Assembly: GCA_964036045.1 (NCBI GenBank)
Contig: OZ038382.1
Location: 42,796,090-42,860,089, forward strand
Origin: Eutreptiella sp. 'Long Island Sound 2002'
Lineage: Eukaryota; Euglenozoa; Euglenophyceae; Eutreptiales; Eutreptiaceae
Direction: 5' to 3'
DNA length: 64,000 nt
The first letter of the stretch is position 1. Every line of letters begins with the position of its first letter. The notes under the pieces are model-generated. The model was given only the letters and a program-made list of their open reading frames with translations, was not told where the DNA came from and did no database searches. Position numbers and translations under genes: made by a program. Below, in pieces: positions 25,593 to 38,215 of this stretch.

Positions 25593-28526
25593 AAGTGTGG
25601 TGATACTTGCCGACACAATATCTCAAAATTGAATTCGGGACTTTCTGTCAAGTTATTGCAGGTCCCCCTTCAGCGTTCCGGGAAGGCATTAGAAGAAAAT
25701 TTAGAAGGGGCATGTTCCATATTTTTGCAAAAAAGTTTCATTTTGGTACGCCACATTTATTGGATTTTCAGGTTGCTGTGTGGTGGTTGGCTAGGCTGTA
25801 CGCGTGCTTTCGTAAAGTGGCACCTTTCGCCCTACCCGTTGAAGTTTTCGCTCTGGTCCACTGCCACCACACACCCACACTGCCATTGCACCCCCCGCCA
25901 CCCCCGCGCGCGCGCGCGCTCGCTCGCTTCGTCTCGTCAAGCCAAGGCATGGCTGGCTTGGCTTGGCATGGTATGGTATGGCTTGGTGTGAGAGCCAGGT
26001 GCTTTCATAATGAAGTGTGGTGATACTTGCCGACACAATATCTCAAAATTGAATTCGGGACTTTCTGTCAAGTTATTGCAGCTCCCCCTTCAGCGTTCCG
26101 GGAAGGCATTAGAAGAAAATTTAGAAGGGGCATGTTCCATATTTTTGCAAAAAAGTTTCATTTTGGTACGCCACATTTATTGGATTTTCAGGTTGCTGCG
26201 TGGTGGTTGGCTAGGCTGTACGCGTGCTTTCGTAAAGTGGCACCTTTCGCCCTACCCGTTGAAGTTTTCGCTCTGGTCCACTGCCACCACACACCCACAC
26301 TGCCATTGCACCCCCCGCCGACCCCGCGCGCGCGCGCTCGCTCGCCTCGTCTCGTCAAGCCAAGGCATGGCTGGCTTGGCTTGGCATGGTATGGTATGGC
26401 TTGGTGTGAGAGCCAGGTGCTTTCATAATGAAGTGTGGTGATACTTGCCGACACAATATCTCAAAATTGAATTCGGGACTTTCTGTCAAGTTATTGCAGC
26501 TCCCCCTTCAGCGTTCCGGGAAGGCATTAGAAGAAAATTTAGAAGGGGCATGTTCCATATTTTTGCAAAAAAGTTTCATTTTGGTACGCCACATTTATTG
26601 GATTTTCAGGTTGCTGTGTGGTGGTTGGCTAGGCTGTACGCGTGCTTTCGTAAAGTGGCACCTTTCGCCCTACCCGTTGAAGTTTTCGCTCTGGTCCACT
26701 GCCACCACACACCCACACTGCCATTGCACCCCCCGCCACCCCCGCGCGCGCGCGCTCGCTCGCCTCGTCTCGTCAAGCCAAGGCATGGCTGGCTTGGCTT
26801 GGCATGGTATGGTATGGCTTGGTGTGAGAGCCAGGTGCTTTCATAATGAAGTGTGGTGATACTTGCCGACACAATATCTCAAAATTGAATTCGGGACTTT
26901 CTGTCAAGTTATTGCAGCTCCCCCTTCAGCGTTCCGGGAAGGCATTAGAAGAAAATTTAGAAGGGGCATGTTCCATATTTTTGCAAAAAAGTTTCATTTT
27001 GGTACGCCACATTTATTGGATTTTCAGGTTGCTGCGTGTGGTGGTTGGCTAGGCTGTACGCGTGCTTTCGTAAAGTGGCACCTTTCGCCCTACCCGTTGA
27101 AGTTTTCGCTCTGGTCCACTGCCACCACACACCCACACTGCCATTGCACCCCCCGCCACCCCCGCGCGCGCGCGCGCTCGCTCGCCTCGTCTCGTCAAGC
27201 CAAGGCATGGCTGGCTTGGCTTGGCATGGTATGGTATGGCTTGGTGTGAGAGCCAGGTGCTTTCATAATGAAGTGTGGTGATACTTGCCGACACAATATC
27301 TCAAAATTGAATTCGGGACTTTCTGTCAAGTTATTGCAGCTCCCCCTTCAGCGTTCCGGGAAGGCATTAGAAGAAAATTTAGAAGGGGCATGTTCCATAT
27401 TTTTGCAAAAAAGTTTCATTTTGGTACGCCACATTTATTGGATTTTCAGGTTGCTGCGTGGTGGTTGGCTAGGCTGTACGCGTGCTTTCATAAAGTGGCA
27501 CCTTTCGCCCTACCCGTTGAAGTTTTCGCTCTGGTCCACTGCCACCACACACCCACACTGCCATTGCACCCCCCGCCACCCCCGCGCGCGCGCGCTCGCT
27601 CGCCTCGTCTCGTCAAGCCAAGGCATGGCTGGCTTGGCTTGGCATGGTATGGTATGGCTTGGTGTGAGAGCCAGGTGCTTTCATAATGAAGTGTGGTGAT
27701 ACTTGCCGACACAATATCTCAAAATTGAATTCGGGACTTTCTGTCAAGTTATTGCAGCTCCCCCTTCAGCGTTCCGGGAAGGCATTAGAAGAAAATTTAG
27801 AAGGGGCATGTTCCATATTTTTGCAAAAAAGTTTGATTTTGGTACGCCACATTTATTGGATTTTCAGGTTGCTGCGTTGTGGTTGGCTAGGCTGTACGCG
27901 TGCTTTCGTAAAGTGGCACCTTTCGCCCTACCCGTTGAAGTTTTCGCTCTGGTCCACTGCCACCACACACCCACACTGCCATTGCACCCCCCGCCACCCC
28001 CCCGCGCGCGCGCGCTCGCTCGCCTCGTCTCGTCAAGCCAAGGCATGGCTGGCTTGGCTTGGCATGGTATGGTATGGCTTGGTGTGAGAGCCAGGTGCTT
28101 TCATAATGAAGTGTGGTGATACTTGCCGACACAATATCTCAAAATTGAATTCGGGACTTTCTGTCAAGTTATTGCAGCTCCCCCTTCAGCGTTCCGGGAA
28201 GGCATTAGAAGAAAATTTAGAAGGGGCATGTTCCATATTTTTGCAAAAAAGTTTCATTTTGGTACGCCACATTTATTGGATTTTCAGGTTGCTGCGTGGT
28301 GGTTGGCTAGGCTGTACGCGTGCTTTCGTAAAGTGGCACCTTTCGCCCTACCCGTTGAAGTTTTCGCTCTGGTCCACTGCCACCACACACCCACACTGCC
28401 ATTGCACCCCCCGCCACCCCCGCGCGCGCGCGCTCGCTCGCCTCGTCTCGTCAAGCCAAGGCATGGCTGGCTTGGCTTGGCATGGTATGGTATGGCTTGG
28501 TGTGAGAGCCAGGTGCTTTCATAATG
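25593..28526. repeat. 7-monomer block, copy 2 (units 62-68)
   Basis: Starts: 25593, 26013, 26431, 26849, 27271, 27689, 28109; lengths 420, 418, 418, 422, 418, 420, 418, identical in order to copy 1. C187T is in the first monomer (and also the third), the TG insertion in the fourth and G220A in the fifth. Units 58-59 and 65-66 look identical. The sixth monomer has been replaced by a type seen otherwise only at 13844, and the seventh lacks G220A, so the copies have diverged or been partly converted. Confidence 0.75.
27689..28108. repeat. Variant monomer 67, twin of monomer 34
   Basis: Carries C147G, G190T and C7(GC)6 like 13844-14263. It occupies the slot where the 7-monomer block would predict a copy of unit 60, and its length (420) fits the slot. 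This suggests replacement of a single monomer by a distant donor, or an exchange now obscured. Confidence 0.8.
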
Positions 28527-28944
28527 AAGTGTGGTGATACTTGCCGACACAATTTCTCAAAATTGAATTCGGGACTTTCTGTCAAGTTATTGCAGCTCCC
28601 CCTTCAGCGTTCCGGGAAGGCATTAGAAGAAAATTTAGAAGGGGCATGTTCCATATTTTTGCAAAAAAGTTTCATTTTGGTACGCCACATTTATTGGATT
28701 TTCAGGTTGCTGCGTGGTGGTTGGCTAGGCTGTACGCGTGCTTTCGTAAAGTGGCACCTTTCGCCCTACCCGTTGAAGTTTTCGCTCTGGTCCACTGCCA
28801 CCACACACCCACACTGCCATTGCACCCCCCGCCACCCCCGCGCGCGCGCGCTCGCTCGCCTCGTCTCGTCAAGCCAAGGCATGGCTGGCTTGGCTTGGCA
28901 TGGTATGGTATGGCTTGGTGTGAGAGCCAGGTGCTTTCATAATG
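28527..28944. repeat. Monomer 69
   Basis: A 418-bp copy with one private change (AATTTCTC in place of AATATCTC, about 28554). It lies between the 7-monomer and 6-monomer duplicated blocks. Confidence 0.9.
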
Positions 28945-31460
28945 AAGTGTGGTGATACTTGCCGACACAATATCTCAAAATTGAATTCGGGACTTTCTGT
29001 CAAGTTATTGCAGCTCCCCCTTCAGCGTTCCGGGAAGGCATTAGAAGAAAATTTAGAAGGGGCATGTTCCATATTTTTGCAAAAAAGTTTCATTTTGGTA
29101 CGCCACATTTATTGGATTTTCAGGTTGCTGCGTGGTGGTTGGCTAGGCTGTACGCGTGCTTTCGTAAAGTGGCACCTTTCGCCCTACCCGTTGAAGTTTT
29201 CGCTCTGGTCCACTGCCACCACACACCCACACTGCCATTGCACCCCCCGCCACCCCCGCGCGCGCGCGCGCTCGCTCGCCTCGTCTCGTCAAGCCAAGGC
29301 ATGGCTGGCTTGGCTTGGCATGGTATGGTATGGCTTGGTGTGAGAGCCAGGTGCTTTCATAATGAAGTGTGGTGATACTTGCCGACACAATATCTCAAAA
29401 TTGAATTCGGGACTTTCTGTCAAGTTATTGCAGCTCCCCCTTCAGCGTTCCGGGAAGGCATTAGAAGAAAATTTAGAAGGGGCATGTTCCATATTTTTGC
29501 AAAAAAGTTTCATTTTGATCCGCCACATTTATTGGATTTTCAGGTTGCTGCGTGGTGGTTGGCTAGGCTGTACGCGTGCTTTCGTAAAGTGGCACCTTTC
29601 GCCCTACCCGTTGAAGTTTTCGCTCTGGTCCACTGCCACCACACACCCGGACTGCCATTGCACCCCCCGCCACCCCCGCGCGCGCGCGCGCGCTCGCTCG
29701 CCTCGTCTCGTCAAGCCAAGGCATGGCTGGCTTGGCTTGGCATGGTATGGTATGGCTTGGTGTGAGAGCCAGGTGCTTTCATAATGAAGTGTGGTGATAC
29801 TTGCCGACACAATATCTCAAAATTGAATTCGGGACTTTCTGTCAAGTTATTGCAGCTCCCCCTTCAGCGTTCCGGGAAGGCATTAGAAGAAAATTTAGAA
29901 GGGGCATGTTCCATATTTTTGCAAAAAAGTTTCATTTTGGTACGCCACATTTATTGGGTTTTCAGGTTGCTGCGTGGTGGTTGGCTAGGCTGTACGCGTG
30001 CTTTCGTAAAGTGGCACCTTTCGCCCTACCCGTTGAAGTTTTCGCTCTGGTCCACTGCCACCACACACCCACACTGCCATTGCACCCCCCGCCACCCCCG
30101 CGCGCGCGCGCTCGCTCGCCTCGTCTCGTCAAGCCAAGGCATGGCTGGCTTGGCTTGGCATGGTATGGTATGGCTTGGTGTGAGAGCCAGGTGCTTTCAT
30201 AATGAAGTGTGGTGATACTTGCCGACACAATATCTCAAAATTGAATTCGGGACTTTCTGTCAAGTTATTGCAGCTCCCCCTTCAGCGTTCCGGGAAGGCA
30301 TTAGAAGAAAATTTAGAAGGGGCATGTTCCATATTTTTGCAAAAAAGTTTCATTTTGGTACGCCACATTTATTGGATTTTCAGGTTGCTGCGTGGTGGTT
30401 GGCTAGGCTGTACGCGTGCTTTCGTAAAGTGGCACCTTTCGCCCTACCCGTTGAAGTTTTCGCTCTGGTCCACTGCCACCACACACCCACACTGCCATTG
30501 CACCCCCCGCCACCCCCGCGCGCGCGCGCCCGCTCGCCTCGTCTCGTCAAGCCAAGGCATGGCTGGCTTGGCTTGGCATGGTATGGTATGGCTTGGTGTG
30601 AGAGCCAGGTGCTTTCATAATGAAGTGTGGTGATACTTGCCGACACAATATCTCAAAATTGAATTCGGGACTTTCTGTCAAGTTATTGCAGCTCCCCCTT
30701 CAGCGTTCCGGGAAGGCATTAGAAGAAAATTTAGAAGGGGCATGTTCCATATTTTTGCAAAAAAGTCTCATTTTGGTACGCCACATTTATTGGATTTTCA
30801 GGTTGCTGCGTGGTGGTTGGCTAGGCTGTACGCGTGCTTTCGTAAAGTGGCACCTTTCGCCCTACCCGTTGAAGTTTCCGCTCTGGTCCACTGCCACCAC
30901 ACACCCACACTGCCATTGCACCCCCCGCCACCCCCGCGCGCGCGCGCGCCCGCTCGCCTCGTCTCGTCAAGCCAAGGCATGGCTGGCTTGGCTTGGCATG
31001 GTATGGTATGGCTTGGTGTGAGAGCCAGGTGCTTTCATAATGAAGTGTGGTGATACTTGCCGACACAATATCTCAAAATTGAATTCGGGACTTTCTGTCA
31101 AGTTATTGCAGCTCCCCCTTCAGCGTTCCGGGAAGGCATTAGAAGAAAATTTAGAAGGGGCATGTTCCATATTTTTGCAAAAAAGTTTCATTTTGGTACG
31201 CCACGGTTATTGGATTTTCAGGTTGCTGCGTGGTGGTTGGCTAGGCTGTACGCGTGCTTTCGTAAAGTGGCACCTTTCGCCCTACCCGTTGAAGTTTTCG
31301 CTCTGGTCCACTGCCACCACACACCCACACTGCCATTGCACCCCCCGCCACCCCCGCGCGCGCGCGCTCGCTCGCCTCGTCTCGTCAAGCCAAGGCATGG
31401 CTGGCTTGGCTTGGCATGGTATGGTATGGCTTGGTGTGAGAGCCAGGTGCTTTCATAATG
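28945..31460. repeat. 6-monomer block, copy 1 (units 70-75, 2516 bp)
   Basis: Starts: 28945, 29365, 29787, 30205, 30623, 31043; lengths 420, 422, 418, 418, 420, 418. Markers in order: plain; G154A+A156C (TTTTGATCCG) with A285G+C286G (ACCCGGACTG) and (GC)8; A172G (TTGGGTTTTC); T326C; T145C+T256C+T326C; A163G+T164G (CCACGGTTATT). All recur in the next 2516 bp. Confidence 0.93.
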
Positions 31461-33976
31461 AAGTGTGGTGATACTTGCCGACACAATATCTCAAAATTGA
31501 ATTCGGGACTTTCTGTCAAGTTATTGCAGCTCCCCCTTCAGCGTTCCGGGAAGGCATTAGAAGAAAATTTAGAAGGGGCATGTTCCATATTTTTGCAAAA
31601 AAGTTTCATTTTGGTACGCCACATTTATTGGATTTTCAGGTTGCTGCGTGGTGGTTGGCTAGGCTGTACGCGTGCTTTCGTAAAGTGGCACCTTTCGCCC
31701 TACCCGTTGAAGTTTTCGCTCTGGTCCACTGCCACCACACACCCACACTGCCATTGCACCCCCCGCCACCCCCGCGCGCGCGCGCGCTCGCTCGCCTCGT
31801 CTCGTCAAGCCAAGGCATGGCTGGCTTGGCTTGGCATGGTATGGTATGGCTTGGTGTGAGAGCCAGGTGCTTTCATAATGAAGTGTGGTGATACTTGCCG
31901 ACACAATATCTCAAAATTGAATTCGGGACTTTCTGTCAAGTTATTGCAGCTCCCTCTTCAGCGTTCCGGGAAGGCATTAGAAGAAAATTTAGAAGGGGCA
32001 TGTTCCATATTTTTGCAAAAAAGTTTCATTTTGATCCGCCACATTTATTGGATTTTCAGGTTGCTGCGTGGTGGTTGGCTAGGCTGTACGCGTGCTTTCG
32101 TAAAGTGGCACCTTTCGCCCTACCCGTTGAAGTTTTCGCTCTGGTCCACTGCCACCACACACCCGGACTGCCATTGCACCCCCCGCCACCCCCGCGCGCG
32201 CGCGCGCGCTCGCTCGCCTCGTCTCGTCAAGCCAAGGCATGGCTGGCTTGGCTTGGCATGGTATGGTATGGCTTGGTGTGAGAGCCAGGTGCTTTCATAA
32301 TGAAGTGTGGTGATACTTGCCGACACAATATCTCAAAATTGAATTCGGGACTTTCTGTCAAGTTATTGCAGCTCCCCCTTCAGCGTTCCGGGAAGGCATT
32401 AGAAGAAAATTTAGAAGGGGCATGTTCCATATTTTTGCAAAAAAGTTTCATTTTGGTACGCCACATTTATTGGGTTTTCAGGTTGCTGCGTGGTGGTTGG
32501 CTAGGCTGTACGCGTGCTTTCGTAAAGTGGCACCTTTCGCCCTACCCGTTGAAGTTTTCGCTCTGGTCCACTGCCACCACACACCCACACTGCCATTGCA
32601 CCCCCCGCCACCCCCGCGCGCGCGCGCTCGCTCGCCTCGTCTCGTCAAGCCAAGGCATGGCTGGCTTGGCTTGGCATGGTATGGTATGGCTTGGTGTGAG
32701 AGCCAGGTGCTTTCATAATGAAGTGTGGTGATACTTGCCGACACAATATCTCAAAATTGAATTCGGGACTTTCTGTCAAGTTATTGCAGCTCCCCCTTCA
32801 GCGTTCCGGGAAGGCATTAGAAGAAAATTTAGAAGGGGCATGTTCCATATTTTTGCAAAAAAGTTTCATTTTGGTACGCCACATTTATTGGATTTTCAGG
32901 TTGCTGCGTGGTGGTTGGCTAGGCTGTACGCGTGCTTTCGTAAAGTGGCACCTTTCGCCCTACCCGTTGAAGTTTTCGCTCTGGTCCACTGCCACCACAC
33001 ACCCACACTGCCATTGCACCCCCCGCCACCCCCGCGCGCGCGCGCCCGCTCGCCTCGTCTCGTCAAGCCAAGGCATGGCTGGCTTGGCTTGGCATGGTAT
33101 GGTATGGCTTGGTGTGAGAGCCAGGTGCTTTCATAATGAAGTGTGGTGATACTTGCCGACACAATATCTCAAAATTGAATTCGGGACTTTCTGTCAAGTT
33201 ATTGCAGCTCCCCCTTCAGCGTTCCGGGAAGGCATTAGAAGAAAATTTAGAAGGGGCATGTTCCATATTTTTGCAAAAAAGTCTCATTTTGGTACGCCAC
33301 ATTTATTGGATTTTCAGGTTGCTGCGTGGTGGTTGGCTAGGCTGTACGCGTGCTTTCGTAAAGTGGCACCTTTCGCCCTACCCGTTGAAGTTTCCGCTCT
33401 GGTCCACTGCCACCACACACCCACACTGCCATTGCACCCCCCGCCACCCCCGCGCGCGCGCGCGCCCGCTCGCCTCGTCTCGTCAAGCCAAGGCATGGCT
33501 GGCTTGGCTTGGCATGGTATGGTATGGCTTGGTGTGAGAGCCAGGTGCTTTCATAATGAAGTGTGGTGATACTTGCCGACACAATATCTCAAAATTGAAT
33601 TCGGGACTTTCTGTCAAGTTATTGCAGCTCCCCCTTCAGCGTTCCGGGAAGGCATTAGAAGAAAATTTAGAAGGGGCATGTTCCATATTTTTGCAAAAAA
33701 GTTTCATTTTGGTACGCCACGGTTATTGGATTTTCAGGTTGCTGCGTGGTGGTTGGCTAGGCTGTACGCGTGCTTTCGTAAAGTGGCACCTTTCGCCCTA
33801 CCCGTTGAAGTTTTCGCTCTGGTCCACTGCCACCACACACCCACACTGCCATTGCACCCCCCGCCACCCCCGCGCGCGCGCGCTCGCTCGCCTCGTCTCG
33901 TCAAGCCAAGGCATGGCTGGCTTGGCTTGGCATGGTATGGTATGGCTTGGTGTGAGAGCCAGGTGCTTTCATAATG
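31461..33976. repeat. 6-monomer block, copy 2 (units 76-81, 2516 bp)
   Basis: Starts: 31461, 31881, 32303, 32721, 33139, 33559. Lengths and all diagnostic variants match 28945-31460. The only difference I found is C-to-T in unit 77 (CTCCCTCTTCAG, about 31955). This is the cleanest large tandem duplication in the window and probably recent. Confidence 0.93.
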
Positions 33977-36900
33977 AAGTGTGGTGATACTTGCCGACAC
34001 AATATCTCAAAATTGAATTCGGGACTTTCTGTCAAGTTATTGCAGCTCCCCCTTCAGCGTTCCGGGAAGGCATTAGAAGAAAATTTAGAAGGGGCATGTT
34101 CCATATTTTTGCAAAAAAGTTTCATTTTGGTACGCCACATTTATTGGATTTTCAGGTTGCTGCGTGGTGGTTGGCTAGGCTGTACGCGTGCTTTCGTAAA
34201 GTGGCCACCTTTCGCCCTACCCGTTGAAGTTTCCGCTCTGGTCCACTGCCACCACACACCCACACTGCCATTGCACCCCCCGCCACCCCCGCGCGCGCGC
34301 GCCCGCTCGCCTCGTCTCGTCAAGCCAAGGCATGGCTGGCTTGGCTTGGCATGGTATGGTATGGCTTGGTGTGAGAGCCAGGTGCTTTCATAATGAAGTG
34401 TGGTGATACTTGCCGACACAATATCTCAAAATTGAATTCGGGACTTTCTGTCAAGTTATTGCAGCTCCCCCTTCAGCGTTCCGGGAAGGCATTGGAAGAA
34501 AATTTAGAAGGGGCATGTTCCATATTTTTGCAAAAAAGTTTCATTTTGGTCCGCCACATTTATTGGATTTTCAGGTTGCTGCGTGGTGGTTGGCTAGGCT
34601 GTACGCGTGCTTTCGTAAAGTGGCACCTTTCGCCCTACCCGTTGAAGTTTTCGCTCTGGTCCACTGCCACCACACACCCACACTGCCATTGCACCCCCCG
34701 CCACCCCCGCGCGCGCGCGCCCGCTCGCCTCGTCTCGTCAAGCCAAGGCATGGCTGGCTTGGCTTGGCATGGTATGGTATGGCTTGGTGTGAGAGCCAGG
34801 TGCTTTCATAATGAAGTGTGGTGATACTTGCCGACACAATATCTCAAAATTGAATTCGGGACTTTCTGTCAAGTTATTGCAGCTCCCCCTTCAGCGTTCC
34901 GGGAAGGCATTAGAAGAAAATTTAGAAGGGGCATGTTCCATATTTTTGCAAAAAAGTTTCATTTTGGTACGCCACATTTATTGGATTTTCAGGTTGCTGC
35001 GTGGTGGTTGGCTAGGCTGTACACGTGCTTTCGTAAAGTGGCACCTTTCGCCCTACCCGTTGAAGTTTTCGCTCTGGTCCACTGCCACCACACACCCACA
35101 CTGCCATTGCACCCCCCGCCACCCCCGCGCGCGCGCGCCCGCTCGCCTCGTCTCGTCAAGCCAAGGCATGGCTGGCTTGGCTTGGCATGGTATGGTATGG
35201 CTTGGTGTGAGAGCCAGGTGCTTTCATAATGAAGTGTGGTGATACTTGCCGACACAATATCTCAAAATTGAATTCGGGACTTTCTGTCAAGCTATTGCAG
35301 CTCCCCCTTCAGCGTTCCGGGAAGTCATTAGAAGAAAATTTAGAAGGGGCATGTTCCATATTTTTGCAAAAAAGTTTCATTTTGGTACGCCACATTTATT
35401 GGATTTTCAGGTTGCTGCGTGGTGGTTGGCTAGGTTGTACGCGTGCTTTCGTAAAGTGGCACCTTTCGCCCTACCCGTTGAAGTTTTCGCTCTGGTCCAC
35501 TGCCACCACACACCCACACTGCCATTGCACCCCCCGCCACCCCCGCGCGCGCGCGCTCGCTCGCCTCGTCTCGTCAAGCCAAGGCATGGCTGGCTTGGCT
35601 TGGCATGGTATGGTATGGCTTGGTGTGAGAGCCAGGTGCTTTCATAATGAAGTGTGGTGATACTTGCCGACACAATATCTCAAAATTGAATTCGGGACTT
35701 TCTGTCAAGTTATTGCAGCTCCCCCTTCAGCGTTCCGGGAAGGCATTAGAAGAAAATTTAGAAGGGGCATGTTCCATATTTTTGCAAAAAAGTTTCATTT
35801 TGGTACGCCACATTTATTGGATTTTCAGGTTGCTGCGTGGTGGTTGGCTAGGCTGTACGCGTGCTTTCGTAAAGTGGCACCTTTCGCCCTACCCGTTGAA
35901 GTTTTCGCTCCGGTCCACTGCCACCACACACCCACACTGCCATTGCACCCCCCGCCACCCCCGCGCGCGCGCGCCCGCTCGCCTCGTCTCGTCAAGCCAA
36001 GGCATGGCTGGCTTGGCTTGGCATGGTATGGTATGGCTTGGTGTGAGAGCCAGGTGCTTTCATAATGAAGTGTGGTGATACTTGCCGACACAATATCTCA
36101 AAATTGAATTCGGGACTTTCTGTCAAGTTATTGCAGCTCCCCCTTCAGCGTTCCGGGAAGGCATTAGAAGAAAATTTAGAAGGGGCATGTTCCATATTTT
36201 TGCAAAAAAGTTTCATTTTGGTACGCCACATTTATTGGATTTTCAGGTTGCTGCGTGGTGGTTGGCTAGGCTGTACGCGTGCTTTCGTAAAGTGGCACCT
36301 TTCGCCCTACTCGTTGAAGTTTTCGCTCTGGTCCACTGCCACCACACACCCACACTGCCATTGCACCCCCCGCCACCCCCGCGCGCGCGCGCCCGCTCGC
36401 CTCGTCTCGTCAAGCCAAGGCATGGCTGGCTTGGCTTGGCATGGTATGGTATGGCTTGGTGTGAGAGCCAGGTGCTTTCATAATGAAGTGTGGTGATACT
36501 TGCCGACACAATATCTCAAATTTGAATTCGGGACTTTCTGTCAAGTTATTGCAGCTCCCCCTTCAGCGTTCCGGGAAGGCATTAGAAGAAAATTTAGAAG
36601 GGGCATGTTCCATATTTTTGCAAAAAAGTTTCATTTTGGTACGCCACATTTATTGGATTTTCAGGTTGCTGCGTGGTGGTTGGCTAGGCTGTACGCGTGC
36701 TTTCGTAAAGTGGCACCTTTCGCCCTACCCGTTGAAGTTTTCGCTCTGGTCCACTGCCACCACACACCCACACTGCCATTGCACCCCCCGCCACCCCCGC
36801 GCGCGCGCGCCCGCTCGCCTCGTCTCGTCAAGCCAAGGCATGGCTGGCTTGGCTTGGCATGGTATGGTATGGCTTGGTGTGAGAGCCAGGTGATTTCATA

Positions 36901-37739
36901 ATGAAGTGTGGTGATACTTGCCGACACAATATCTCAAAATTGAATTCGGGACTTTCTGTCAAGTTATTGCAGCTCCCCCTTCAGCGTTCCGGGAAGGCAT
37001 TAGAAGAAAATTTAGAAGGGGCATGTTCCATATTTTTGCAAAAAAGTTTCATTTTGGTACGCCACATTTATTGGATTTTCAGGTTGCTGCGTGGTGGTTG
37101 GCTAGGTTGTACGCGTGCTTTCGTAAAGTGGCACCTTTCGCCCTACCCGTTGAAGTTTTTGCTCTGGTCCACTGCCACCACACACCCACACTGCCATTGC
37201 ACCCCCCGCCACCCCCGCGCGCGCGCGCTCGCTCGCCTCGTCTCGTCAAGCCAAGGCATGGCTGGCTTGGCTTGGCATGGTATGGTATGGCTTGGTGTGA
37301 GAGCCAGGTGCTTTCATAATGAAGTGTGGTGATACTTGCCGACACAATATCTCAAAATTGAATTCGGGACTTTCTGTCAAGTTATTGCAGCTCCCCCTTC
37401 AGCGTTCCGGGAAGGCATTAGAAGAAAATTTAGAAGGGGCATGTTCCATATTTTTGCAAAAAAGTTTCATTTTGGTACGCCACATTTATTGGATTTTCAG
37501 GTTGCTGCGTGGTGGTTGGCTAGGCTGTACGCGTGCTTTCGTAAAGTGGCACCTTTCGCCCTACCCGTTGAAGTTTTCGCTCTGGTCCACTGCCACCACA
37601 CACCCACACTGCCATTGCACCCCCCGCCACCCCCGCGCGCGCGCGCCCGCTCGCCTCGTCTCGTCAAGCCAAGGCATGGCTGGCTTGGCTTGGCATGGTA
37701 TGGTATGGCTTGGTGTGAGAGCCAGGTGCTTTCATAATG
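33977..37739. repeat. Monomers 82-90, T326C subfamily
   Basis: Starts: 33977, 34396, 34814, 35232, 35650, 36068, 36486, 36904, 37322. All carry CGCCCGCTCG (T326C) except 35232 and 36904, which instead share C204T (AGGTTGTAC) and lie 1672 bp, or four monomers, apart. Unit 82 has an extra C (GTGGCCACC) and T256C. Most copies also have one private change. From here to the right edge almost every monomer is exactly 418 bp. Confidence 0.9.
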
Positions 37740-38215
37740 AAGTGTGGTGATACTTGCCGACACAATATCTCAAAATTGAATTCGGACTTTCTGTCAAGTT
37801 ATTGCAGCTCCCCCTTCAGCGTTCCGGGAAGGCATTAGAAGAAAATTTAGAAGGGGCATGTTCCATATTTTTGCAAAAAAGTTTCATTTTGGTACGCCAC
37901 ATTTATTGGATTTTCAGGTTGCTGCGTGGTGGTTGGCTAGGCTGTACGCGTGCTTTCGTAAAGTGGCACCTTTCGCCCTACCCGTTGAAGTTTTCGCTCT
38001 GGTCCACTGCCACCACACATCCACACTGCCATTGCACCCCCCGCCACCCCCCCGCGCGCGCGCCCGCTCGCCTCGTCTCGTCAAGCGAAGGCATGGCTGG
38101 CTTGACCCCCGCGCGCGCGCGCTCGCTCGCCTCGTCTCGTCAAGCCAAGGCATGGCTGGCTTGGCTTGGCATGGTATGGTATGGCTTGGTGTGAGAGCCA
38201 GGTGCTTTCATAATG
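37740..38215. repeat. Out-of-register recombinant monomer 91 (476 bp)
   Basis: This copy contains the segment from the C run to the first GG repeats twice: 38046-38104 and again from 38105. The first version has C7(GC)5 with T326C and CAAGCGAAGG; the second has C5(GC)6 with T326 and CAAGCCAAGG. One G is also missing in ATTCGGACT near 37784. The net gain is 58 bp. Because the two versions belong to different subfamilies, and T326C is not seen to the right, this looks like a crossover junction between two monomer types rather than simple slippage. Confidence 0.88.
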
